A DNA stretch of 64,000 bases from Ianthella basta (taxonomy: Eukaryota > Porifera > Demospongiae > Verongiida > Ianthellidae). Below the pieces are notes generated by a model. That model worked only from the letters and a program-made list of their open reading frames with translations, searched no databases and was not told the origin of the DNA. The DNA lies in the NCBI GenBank assembly GCA_964019415.1, contig OZ025871.1, forward strand, positions 5,154,213-5,218,212, given 5' to 3'. Made by a program: the position numbers and the translations under genes. Below are positions 11,601 to 23,600 of this stretch, piece after piece; within the stretch, counting starts at the first letter, position 1; every line of letters starts with the position of its first letter.

Positions 11601-14600
11601 ATGGCCTGAAATTATGCAATAGAAAATGAATAATCATTAGAACTGTGAAGTGGTACTGGGACAGCGTGTAACAGAGAATTAAGCAGCGAGGAAGGTGCGC
11701 ACAGTGTGTGAGGTCAGCTATAGTCCACATCGTGGGCAAAAGTGCGAAGTCAGCAAAACTCCACATGGTTTTAGTGTGTACAGCGAGGCTGCTTGCATTT
11801 TGAATGTATGCCCTTGTTTTACAGTGACACAGTGCACAGGGTTCTGCACTGTGTCACTGCAGTGCTCTCATTTAATCAGCTGGCGATGCATAAGATAAAT
11901 TTATAGAATGGAATAGCTTAATTTCTGTATTCATGGTGCCTGATAGGTGTACTTGTGAAGGTCTTGTAAATATGGAGTATTATTCATAACTCTCTCTCAA
12001 GACATTAGCACAGACTAGAATAGTACACTACTAGCTTGTCTGCTTCTTCTCTTGTATTCTGCAGTTGTGGAAAGAGGAGGAATGGGAGAGGCTCCCTTGT
12101 CATTCAGTGGAGAGGATAAGGTTTGTTAGCTTGGATGTTAAAAGTTGCTGAAAGTTGTCGAATGTGTATATGTGTAAATGTGTGTGTAGGTGCATGTGCG
12201 CTTGAACATGTATTTCTGTCTAATCTGTGGAAGATCAGCATCAACAGCCACTATATAATTATGTATATGCACATTTATAGGAAGATCAGCATCAACAGCC
12301 ACTATGTATATGCACATTTAAAATTAGAATGCCCTTCAATATTTTCTCTTACTATAACTGTGGCTGAAATATTATTATACAGTTATTTTGTGATTCCTTC
12401 TTATGTACGTTTTAATCAGTCTGTGTAGTGATGATTGTAGCATGATTTATTTATTAATGGAAGTGCTACACACAGTATCATAAAATATAATATACTGCCA
12501 AATATAATATAGTTGTTTAAGACAGCATATTATAAGCTAAAGGGTCGGCTAAAGATCTGGAGGTTGCCGGTGCTGGTCCGGTTCACTGCCATTTTTCCCT
12601 TCCCCCCTCTTTCCTTACCATGTGTAGTTCCGAACGTTGTCTTTCATTAGCGTCACCATGGTACATAGACCATCTTAATCAACATATTATAAGCTATAGT
12701 AAACTGGCAATGTCGATAAAATTAAAATAAAAATCTATTGATGGTGCACTCATGTACACCCACATGAAAAAGATATCATTGTAAAGTAATTAAGTCAAAA
12801 TCAGTAGGCTAAGATGTCCCCAGCATGGCTGCCACGTTCTTATGCTGTGCGGCCACTGAAATCTGCTGGAGTAGATACTGGTAGGCAAGCTCAGGCCCAT
12901 TAAGGACTGGCCATGCAGCTGTGGGGCCTTCCTGTAAGGGTTCCGCCCCATTGTTTATACAGCGGATAGCTATACAAACTGTTTGTGTAAATTATGACCA
13001 CGACTTCCTGTAAGCGTATATAAAGGATAGGGCCTAGGGACCTAATTAGTTCAAAATGGCGGACACCAAGCAAATGGCTAAGTGAATCGGAAACGACTCA
13101 CATACGGAGAAGAAGGGGTACGTCTTTGCTCCTTTCGCAGTCATTACGCTATTCAGCACTACGAATCACGAGTTTTGGCCAAGGTGCTTGTTTGTAGAGG
13201 CTATGGTAGCTTTTGGAGAGGCATATTTCGCGCTGCAGGATGCTTTCGTTCAGCATCCTTTTGACCCGTTCTCGGCGCTGGTGAGTCCTACAGTGAAGCA
13301 CCTACGTCACATTAGAGAACACAATGTAGTAACAAGGAGAGTGCAAAATTTATTCCTATTTGTCCAGGATTTGATCGCCGTATTTTCTGTTTTGGTATTG
13401 AAAATGGCTTCAGTTCGGGTACGCTTTCCAGAGCGACTGTTTCGCCTAGCCCTCAGCTGTGGGTCGCGCTTCACGTCCTGGACACTCTTCCACTCGAAGA
13501 AAACAGCAAAAGCTTCAGCTAGGTTGTACAAGGGGAAAGAAAGCGCATTACATTGTATGCATAAATCATCACGCCATTTTGTGTGCCTGTCCTTAACGCG
13601 CTTGAGAGGGGTTCACCTGACTGCTGCTGGATTTGATGGCCAAGCTCCAGAAAAAAGGAAAAAAGGCAGGGCCTCTGAGCCAAAAACACCAGATGTTTCG
13701 ACAGCCACTGGGATGATGTGGTGAGTGCTGGCCAGCTCTGCATACTTGGCCCTATTCTTCTGTTACACCTGGTCAGCCACGGCCCCAGTACTCCCAGCAG
13801 CCAGGTCAATGCGGGATGGGGCAAAGGTGTCGGGGCACATAGCGTCCCACATCGAAAGACTGCCATTCTCTTGTGTATATCGCAAAATTTTGTGACCTAA
13901 AAATTTCGCGAATCGCTGCCACAACAGGTGTCAGAAATGTTCGTGAATGAAAATTTCGCAAAGGAGACTCTACAAGGTAGACATTAAAGCCTTTTTAGTG
14001 TAAATAGCAGGAGCAATCACTTCTAAAATGAAGCAAACGAAAGAGCTACACGCTGTTTGTTGATCAGCCATTTTATTATGACATCATGTGCATACACAAG
14101 TTATTATTATAACATAGGTATCATATGCATATAAAATTTGTGATAGAAATTTTCGCGAATTGCTTCATTTGCGAAATTCGCGAAAATTATTGGTTGCGAA
14201 CATTTTGCAATATACGGTATCATGCTTTCAAAAATGGTCTAGCCGGCGTTCCGTGAGCTTCAATGCTTCAACCCTGCTGGTGATAGCTGCATCAAATTAA
14301 TGGATACAGATTGGCTGATATAGGTGATCCCAAAAGAATGACATCCGTGGGGCTAACCTTACATAAGTCATGGGCCACCTGCAGTAGCTGCTTCCAATGA
14401 GTTCCAATCAGCTCTGTTTTGTGGTGATTGAGGTGTAGACCCATCTCCCGTTTCACCAACTGGAAGTCCTGAAGATCTCCTCTCTGCCTCCAAGTGGCCT
14501 GTCATCCAGGTAGAAAATTCTGAACACAGGCTGCAGCTATAGAACTAGTGGATAGATAACTGGGCAGAACAGCAGAGATCCAAGTAGATCACCCTGCTGC

Positions 14601-17600
14601 ACACCCTCAGCAGAAAGCAAAACAGCTTCCTGAAAGGAGAGGGTGGAGGGGGCAGAACAACAGGAAAACAGGTAAGGGTAAAGCTCTGGGATGTACTTAC
14701 AGGCTGCTTCAAGGACCTTGTCTCGCCTGACCATGTTAAAGGCATTGTTAAAGTCCAGTTTGGCAAGAACATGATCTATGGGCAACTCCTTCTGGTATAG
14801 CGGGCTGAATGGATTGCTGCTTCAGCTCCCAATAGCACATCATACCCTAGCTGCAGTGGTGACAGAAATGAGCCCATTTGGTTCTCGCAGATGTTGTGGT
14901 CTGAGACCATCTGGCCCCCCAGCAGAGCCCCTTGGAAAGGAATGGATGGCTTAAGCCACTTCATTCTCACTCACCACCAATGCTGCTTTCAATGCTTACC
15001 CTTTAGGTGCTGGTGGGAGGCATGCAGGTGTCTGGATGAGCAGCTGGGTGCTTGGACCTCAGGGTAGTAATGGTGGCTCCCTTCCGCAATAGTGTCCTCT
15101 GAACAGGCTAGGCAAACAGCATCCCTAAAATCCCCCTCTTTCAACTTTGCTGAGACCCTGGTAGCAACAAGCTGGAATGCATCAGGATCATCTTGGTGTT
15201 TGGTGGGTGACAGAGCTGGGGGCAGATCCCTGGTAGCTTGTAGGTGGAGGTAGGTTGCTCTTCTCTGAAAGCCAACCAACCAAGTTCCAGCGGTGCCCTC
15301 CTCTCCTAGGTACACGAAGACAATGGTTGGAGAAATTCAGTAGGCACATCCAGGTGGCTACATCATTTGCCACTGTAACTCGTTCTTCTGTGGCTAACTT
15401 CCTTGGCTAGATTGCGTGAAGTCTCGGGAAGCTTCTTCAAAATTGGGATATGCAATCTTCCGGTGAAGACTGCCGGTGCTGTTGCAGGCTCCTGCGGTGG
15501 TGGATGACAAACAACAGCAGCAGCAGTGACAGCAGCTGCATGGACTAGGCCAATGGAGCTAAGTGCTTCTCCTGAGCCAGCGCATCGGTGCCTGACTGGT
15601 CCATGTACATGAATGGCGCCATCTCTCCTCACAGTCATAGTACAAAGGCAAACTGTACACCGTGCACGGGAGGCTGATTGCCCATCCAGGTCCGCACGTC
15701 CCTCTGACACGGCCAACTTGTCCCACTGCCACAACTCTGCAGCAATTGATGCTCCCATTCAATGCCGAATCAATGCGGAATCAACTGCCCCGATTGCCAC
15801 CCATCTGCCAACTTGCACCTTAAATAGATAGTAACTTGATCATACTTTTGGACAATCAACCACACCAAGAAACACTTTTGTCAACTTGTTTTATATGCCT
15901 GATGAAGCCCGCGATGGATGAAACATTGCATTGAATGAACAAGTGTTTTCTTGTGTGCTTGATCCAAAAGAAGGATCAAGCTACTGTGATTCTTCTGTGT
16001 TCCAATTCATCTCAGCCTTCTGTGGTGTGAAGTTCATGTGCAGACATACAGTGTGAATGTGGTAAAGGCCTGATTAGCTGAGTAGAGTCAGCTCAAACAC
16101 TAGCCAGTATGATCACTAATAATTCAGATGTTTCAGCAGCACTAGCGCTGCTATCTTCAGTGAATAATGACACATGTAGGAGTGTATAAATATGGATAGT
16201 TGTGTGAGGCTTTAATGAATAATGCTAACACTTGTTGAGGAAGAGTTTGAGCATTAATCACGTGGTAGACTTTGAGTGGGCCTTTGAATTCTTCAGCTGC
16301 AGAAATGGGTATACAAGTATCAAGTTAATTGCTGTTATTTATACCATTCCCCAACCAACGTCTGGACATGGTAATGAATCTCTGTTCTATTGAATTTATT
16401 AGCATCCCCACTCATGTCATATTCACTGATGAATGCAGCCAGCTGAAACATCTGAATTTATTGTAATGGACCTGGCAAGTATTATCACTAGAACTATATC
16501 ATGACTTGTTAATGTGCCCACAGATGTTGTCATGGAAACATTTCCATTTATGCAGTTATAATTACCTGTGGCTTCTATTTTGTTGTCACTATAGCTGGGA
16601 CATTATGGTCAGAGAGGGAAGTATCTCATCATACAATACAGTAATAAAACTGAATCGTTAATTTGCAGAGCACATGTTTGGCAATTAACTTATTAAAATG
16701 TGCAATATAGCCATTGAAATTCATTACTCATTGTATACATAACTAGGCTTGCTAGACGATCCCTGCATACCTGACTGACTGATTGACTGCATACCTCTAC
16801 AATCTTCTCCTCCACGTAACGTTACAATTAGCTTGTTTGCATCCATGGCTTGATTTTTGCTGCTCCACAAGATATCAATTGATCAATCAATCAGTCAATC
16901 GGTATTATTAGAGTGCACCACACCAAATGGTGCTAGGACACAAAAGGTCTAATGCAGCACTAGAACACAAGTATAACTACCAGGGATAGTTCAACAGAAG
17001 GAAAAAGAAGAACAGAGTTGGGAGCATGGACAAAAAGGCATGCATGTGCTTACACGCCAAAACAGGCACACCACATAGAGCTAAGATACTTTAGAATCCT
17101 AGGATCAGCGCATGCTAGAGACAGTACAATGGCAGTCTGTTCACTATGACTCTGCTCTTAAAATCTGTCCCAACGATTGGCTTCTGTTATCAAAGGCTGC
17201 CTGAGGTGGTCCCAGGCAGGGCACTGTATTAGCCAGTGGCAGACATCTTCCACCTCTTGACACTGGCATTCCTTGCATACTCTCTCCTCCCTGTCCATTC
17301 CTTGCCACCTTCCAACCTCTATCTGAAATTGTGCTGTCCTAGAAATGGCCTCTGATGCCCATTTCATTGAACGAATCAGTCAATATACATGAAGCAATAG
17401 CATCGCGTAATGCTCACAGACGGGGAGATGACTGGAAAGTGATTTGTTTGGGTCAAATGCGCCTGTTCTGCTTTTCCTCTAGCTTACTCCTCTGACTTTT
17501 TGTATTCGCTACTGCTGGCCAGCATGCGAGGCCAATTTCCATTCCAGATTTTGCTATATTATATACATAGATTATCAGCTTGCAATACCACCTAATGTAA

Positions 17601-20600
17601 TTTTAAATGATAATGACTCATGTCCTCATGCTGCATGTACAGAACACACTGCAGTGTACACCAGTGCTGTCCTTTCTTTACTTTAATTGATATAATCAGT
17701 GTGGTGGTATAATTCTAGGCACTAAGCAGCAGTACGCAATTTTTTTGCATAGGTGCGTTTTGGATGGACTGTAGACACAGTACCACAGTTTTAATGTAAT
17801 TGTACTTGAGTCTTAGCGTGCAGCATGCCTTTCATGTTAAATTTCATTTGCATCTTCTGTAGATGATACTACAGTTTGCAAAGAATGTAGAAGCCTACAA
17901 TGATGACATGCAACTTGTACAAGACAATTTCTGCAAGGATCAGACAATGAAGTTTGTTAAGCTTGCAATGGCTCCATTCAAGTTGGACTTTGAGAACCAG
18001 CAGAAGAGATTTGTTGAAGCAGTGTGCGATCCAGAAGGTGTGGACAAGGTGTTAACTCTTGTCAAAGGCAAAGTGAAGTATGATGATCTTCCTGACATGA
18101 TTAGACAATACAAGCTCTTAGTCCTAAGTGGTGCTCCTGGTGTTGGAAAGAGCACACTAGCACGGAAGTTGTGTCAAGATATATCTAAAAAGTGTAAGCA
18201 ACATGACTATCAATTGGTGCTTCTGTTGGAGCTTCGTAACCTTATTGGTTACGAGGGTAATACCGATGAGTTTCAAACCAAACACTTGCTGGAGCACTTC
18301 AGTGGCCTGATGTGTGAAGGATGCACACCAGAGATTGTGGCTAGAGCAATTGAAAGGGACTTTGGTAAGGGAGTTTTACTCATCCTAGACGGCTACGATG
18401 AGCTGTCTGCCCCACTACGCCAGTGTCCGTATTTCCATCACCTTCTGACACACTCCCTTCAGTCTCCTCTTTCCAGCTGTGACATTGTACTAACATCCAG
18501 GTCAATAGTCACCAGTGAGATATATCAGCATATCAGTAAATCTACGGCTGCTAGACATTTTGTGAACGTGGAGGTGCTTGGATTTGGAAAGACTGAAATA
18601 AGGAATTTTGCTCGGCAGTACTTTGAGGAGCGTAACCGACCTGACCTGCTGGACTCATTTCTGGACAGGTTGGAGCAGTTTCCCCAAATGAAGAGCCTGC
18701 ACTCTAACCCAGTGGTGCTGTCCATAATTTGTGTTGTTTATTTAGCCCAGGAAAACCTCCCCCGCACTCTGACTGAGGTGTATGATGCTTTTATCTGTGA
18801 GAAGTTATTGCTCAATTCAAGGTCTTCAGATACTCAAGCTGACTCGATCTTACACCTTTCTGATGATCATGATTTTTATCAACTCTGTAGCATTGCTTGT
18901 ACCTGTGTTGTTGAACAGAAGGTCATATTTACATCATCAGAACTCCAGTGTCTTTCATCAAGGTACTCAAATCGTGAAAGTGGGTGTGGTCTCTTAACAG
19001 CACGCCCTGTGGGCAAGTTGAGGAGTACAGTAGCAGCTGTGGACAGCTTCTACTTTCTCCATCTGACCATTCAAGAGTTCCTCAGTGCCGTTCACATTTC
19101 CAGGCAGGATATTTCAGTTCAACAGAAGATCTGGGACAAGTACCTTGGACAACCCCACATGGCTCAAGTGTGGAAATTCTTTTGTGGGATAACCAAACTA
19201 GAGAACTTTGATGCACTCCACCTCACCTCAAAGGTGAAAGACCAGGACTTCTTATTGCAGTCACTTTATGAGTCACAAAATAGTGATGTGACTAGTGCTG
19301 CAATGAAGAATGCTTTCAACGACCACCCAAAAGTAAAGCCAAGGACCCCTTACAGTGCTGTGGCTTATGGTTACTGTCTACAGCAACACCAGAGCATGAA
19401 GAAACTCGCTGTTGTCTGTCGTAAAGACATTCGAGTTTACATTGGTAATCTTCTATCTCCAGTATTCCAATCAGCTTCTGGCTTGCATCTGACACTCAGT
19501 AGATGTCACCCTAAAGGTGAACCTTGATGCATGCAACTAGTTATTGTTTCCACTCTGTTTAATAGTAGCTCTGTTTAGATTACCTTCGCAGTTCATGCCT
19601 CATCAAGGTGTGTTAATTACTGATGTGGAAGTAGTGATTTGCACCTTGCAAGTTGAAGCCCTGCATAGAGAATTACATTGGACTACTTTGAGCTATTTAT
19701 TGCTATTGTTATGCTGTGGGGAGCTCCTTTCATGTCGCTGGTACCTTTCAGTTTTCCACCAGGTCCTACTCAAACAATATATACTTGTTGAATGTAATTG
19801 AACGGCTGATACTGAATAATGTGTATAGGGTGAAGTTTACGAGTCTGTATTTGGTCCAGAAGCACAATGGTACAGCGAGACTGCCAAATAGCGGATAGAT
19901 TGAGGCTCTGATTCATGCCATATACCTTACTTTTGGCAAATTCAGAATTGACTCTTCCTTCCATTGTCCAGCTTTTACCCAATAGCTACTAGTCATTCCT
20001 CCTTCAGAACGACCCTATAATGCCGTAGCTAATGCAGCATTGTGTGAGGCTTTCTATAATTCTTCTTACAAGTGTGCTATACTTGCGTTACTGTAAGATT
20101 GTTCTGCAATGCATCCTTATTTCCCGTTGCTAGGTGCATGGTTGCTATGTTTATTGCGCACCTATAAATGTGCTAAAGCACCTCTTAAGTGTTGGTAGTT
20201 GATAACAATCAGCTACCAATGCTTGTATCTGGATATATACGTTGGTAGTTCATTATCAATTTGCAAGCTCATTGTCTCAGTTGCCAAAGGTCAATGGATG
20301 CAGATATCTAAAACATTGACACAATGCAAGTCATTTGCATCGTGCATTGAATGTGTCCCAACCTACACATGGCATTGGTGCTGGAGGGTTTGATCCCATT
20401 CAGTAGTTGCAGCAGTATTCGAGCACAAATGCTTCACGCTAAAGCCGACCATCAGTGATGTGAGCATCATTTCCCGCTGTATGGCACGATTTCTTCGTCG
20501 TATAGTTAATCTCCACTGTTTTCCAAGCTTCTATGCTGTAGTGTTCGGGCATTTGAGATTGCTTCTGCACTTGGCGCATTCCCTAGGTTATACTGCAACA

Positions 20601-23600
20601 ACTGGTTCTTGTGAGTTGTCTCTGTCATCCAATAACCGGCCGCAGACTAAGATAACTATCTCCCGTGCATCAAAACCACTTGGGATTGCTCCAAGCACAG
20701 GTCGGAAGGAACCACTCTTGCAGATTACTACAATCCAAGGGGAAACATCTGTAGTAGAAGACGCTCAAGGCGCAGAAAACTACCGGCGCACTGCGCTCCT
20801 TCCAAAGATAAACCTAGCAACGAGATATAAATCAACTGTAACACCTCCAGTCGGGATATGGCTGATTGACAAGCACTCCCCCATTGGGCGCTTCGTGCCC
20901 TCATGAGTCGTGCTTATAAATCAGCCATATCCCACCTGGAGGTGTTCTATATAACTAATGCACAAATGCAGATCTATCTGGTGCTTCTATCAGCCTTCAG
21001 TCACAAATGGTACATGTCAGAGACCAAGTAGTGATCTCAGGAACTTGATGCAACACTTTGCTGGAGATGAGCAATATGAGGTGTATAAAGTGGTCATCGC
21101 AGGACCTAAACCATTAACAGAAATTTCGTATAGCAGGAAAGTATATAGTATGGGAGTATATTATCCCAATTCCAAAATTGACCCAAAGTGTAAATTTTGC
21201 AATAATATTTTTTGTTTTGCTGAACAGATAAGACAGCCCCTTGAAAATGGCAGCTGACTACACACATGCTGCTGGACTACCACAGAACACTTTGAAAATG
21301 AAACATTTACATATGGCAGAATTTCACTCCACTCCTCTGTTCTTTTGCAAGTGTGAGGATGCCTCATTGCGGCGTTGTGTTAATACTCCCCATGCCAAGC
21401 GAACAACCAGTAATCTCCACTTCCTTACCATGTGTAGTTCTGAACGTTGTCTCTTCATTCACGTCACCATGGTACATAGACCATCTTAATTAGTCTCCAC
21501 TTTGCCCATTTATTACAGACGCCAAAACAGCAAAAATGGCAGAAACATGGCGCTCTACAGCTCTCGCGTTCGATGGTATCTATGGCAATTTAGCCCAGCT
21601 AGGGCTGCCCCTTCCTTTGGTGTCAATCCTAAGCATGAAGAACCTCACGTTAGAGAGTGCAATGTGGAGCGCAAGATGTTCTGCTTCAGGTTTTTCCGTG
21701 ACCCTTTTCTGGCCATCCGAAGGTGTGAACACGAAGAACATCAAGAACCCAAAGAAGAGAAGCGCAGCAAAGGACTTGTCCAGACTTTCCCCTACCAGAC
21801 CACGAACAACGGGGTGAATGCTTCTGTGGGGGTTGAGGCTGTGGGGAAAGATCAACCCGCCACTCCCGTTCGTGTTCCTTCTGTGCCAGTTCTTTCACCT
21901 GATACACCATCCGGTAGCAGAGCTGGTGCCAGTGTACCTGATGAACCAATGGACGACAGTGAGGAGCTGGCAGTGCTGGACACAGTGATCCGGATGAGTG
22001 AATGTGTCTGTGATCATGATGAGTTTCAACTGACGGAGGAGAGTGGCCCAGCACTGAGATACACAACAAAGAAAGGTGTTGTTGCCCTGACACCAATCAG
22101 GATGCCAAGCCTGAGTGAAGACAGCGAAGACTGCCCTGATGCCACTAGGAAGTATCTAGAGTCCTGCAAAAGTGTAGAGTATGTGCGTGTAGATGGGAAG
22201 CCAGGACTCACCGTGCACTGAGGATGCTGTCGTTTTTGGGCTGCCATTGAGTTGATCCCGGAAGTGGTCGGAACAAGGCGTGATTAACTGATGGCAATTA
22301 TGTTGTGTCTTTGTGTGGATTTTGATTGTGTTTTGTTCTTGTACTGTTTGCTGGGTGCCTTGGAAAGTAGCCCTTGGGCTAAAGGTTTTCCCAGATTAGA
22401 TAAGATTCCCATATCCCATCCCATATCCCATTAGCTATGTATCCACACTGCTGTGATAGTGGAATGCGGTACTATTGTTGGAAGTACACTATTTACTTTA
22501 CCTATATATGCCTAAAGGAGGCTATAATACCATCATCTTGTTTTAGTTCGCCACCAAATGTATTAAAAGCCTCATGCAAAATGGTTGGAGAGAATATGTC
22601 TGTGTATCCTATTTGCGTAAATTGTGATTATATTCTATGGGACTGTGGATATTTTCCTCTTTATGGTATTTGTGGACTTTCTGGTTTCTTCTTAGGGGTC
22701 ATTGTAACTCTGACTGGTTATCATTCAATGCTTTCTGTCAGATTCAAGCCAGAGTAGGCTAGCTTTCAATGATCCCCCTACTTACATGCCTTTCAATCTA
22801 GGATATAATGATTTGTTCTGTTGCCATTGCCAAGGGGAAAGTAATTAGTTGTAAACCTCATTCTAATGCACACTAATACAGCCTCAATCTTGAATTGTGA
22901 AAAGTGGATTGTTTTAAGAAACGGATTTGTTTGTAGTTTGATCATATGACTTTCAAATACATTCTGATCTAAGCAGGGAAACTGTATTGGAATGAATAAT
23001 TAAATGTTACTAGTGACTTGTGATCCTATGCAATTGTATGTTAAGTGAACAGGCACTTAATAAGTATGTTTTTGAAATTTTGAATGTTTTGTATACCACG
23101 TTGGTTCACTCTATTCTTCCATGATCTCTGTTTAGATTGGAGAGAAGCTGTCAAGTCTCTGACAATGCATGAAGAAAGACAGGATGCCAAAAGTGAGTCA
23201 TCTCTTTTATACATACTATAGCTGAATACCCGCCCTTCGGGTGGCTCCCCGGTCTACGGTTGGTAATTTGAGTGTTGAACCAATCAGAACTGTCCATTTG
23301 ATTGGGAGCATTCCATAGACTCGCTCCGTAAAACTCTGTGCGTACAGAATTTACTTATGTTCATCCATTTTGTCTAAAGGAGTTCAGCAGCGAAGACGCC
23401 AGCCATCTTAGGTCAACCCCCCGTATTGCCATGGTGCAAATTTGGTGAAGATTGGTAGAAAATTTAAGGAGGAGTTTCCAAACAGCAAAACACGATCTTG
23501 TCCCTACCTCTTAGATATGGCTGCAACTGCAAAAGTGGCAAGAACTCGGACGGAACGACTTTAAACCAAATTTCAGCTCAACGAGGTTACTCTCGCTACA

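Larger units (their letters stand above)
12815..15765 (-). mobile_element. decayed, near full-length RT/nuclease retroelement (copy 2)
   Basis: From right to left: a zinc-finger-like start (15758-15560, CTVCLCTM...H...C); an N-terminal region with VSAKLKEGDFRDAVCLA (about 15140); RT palm pieces KLDFNNAFNMVRRDKVLE and GVQQGDLLGSLLF (14785-14560); a FYLDD box (about 14510); a nuclease remnant with RLDHF and MWDAMCPDTFAPS (14260-13800); and a C-terminal tail matching copy 1 (12950-12815). Many stops make it inactive. Two later insertions break it: 12955-13625 and a MITE at 13872-14218. The aligned parts mirror copy 1 residue for residue in places (PVAVETSGVFG versus PVAFETCGTVG). Confidence 0.7.

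Noticed and set aside
12540-12615. Functional tRNA gene
   Set aside because: The A- and B-box-like strings do not sit in a foldable cloverleaf; at best it is a SINE head.
13188-13724. 178-codon frame as a host gene
   Set aside because: It straddles the border between the insertion and the decayed retroelement, so it cannot be one conserved gene.
19517-19527. NACHT protein ending at the stop at 19527
   Set aside because: A good donor lies 11 bases upstream, and phase-matched downstream exons exist; still possible as a read-through isoform.
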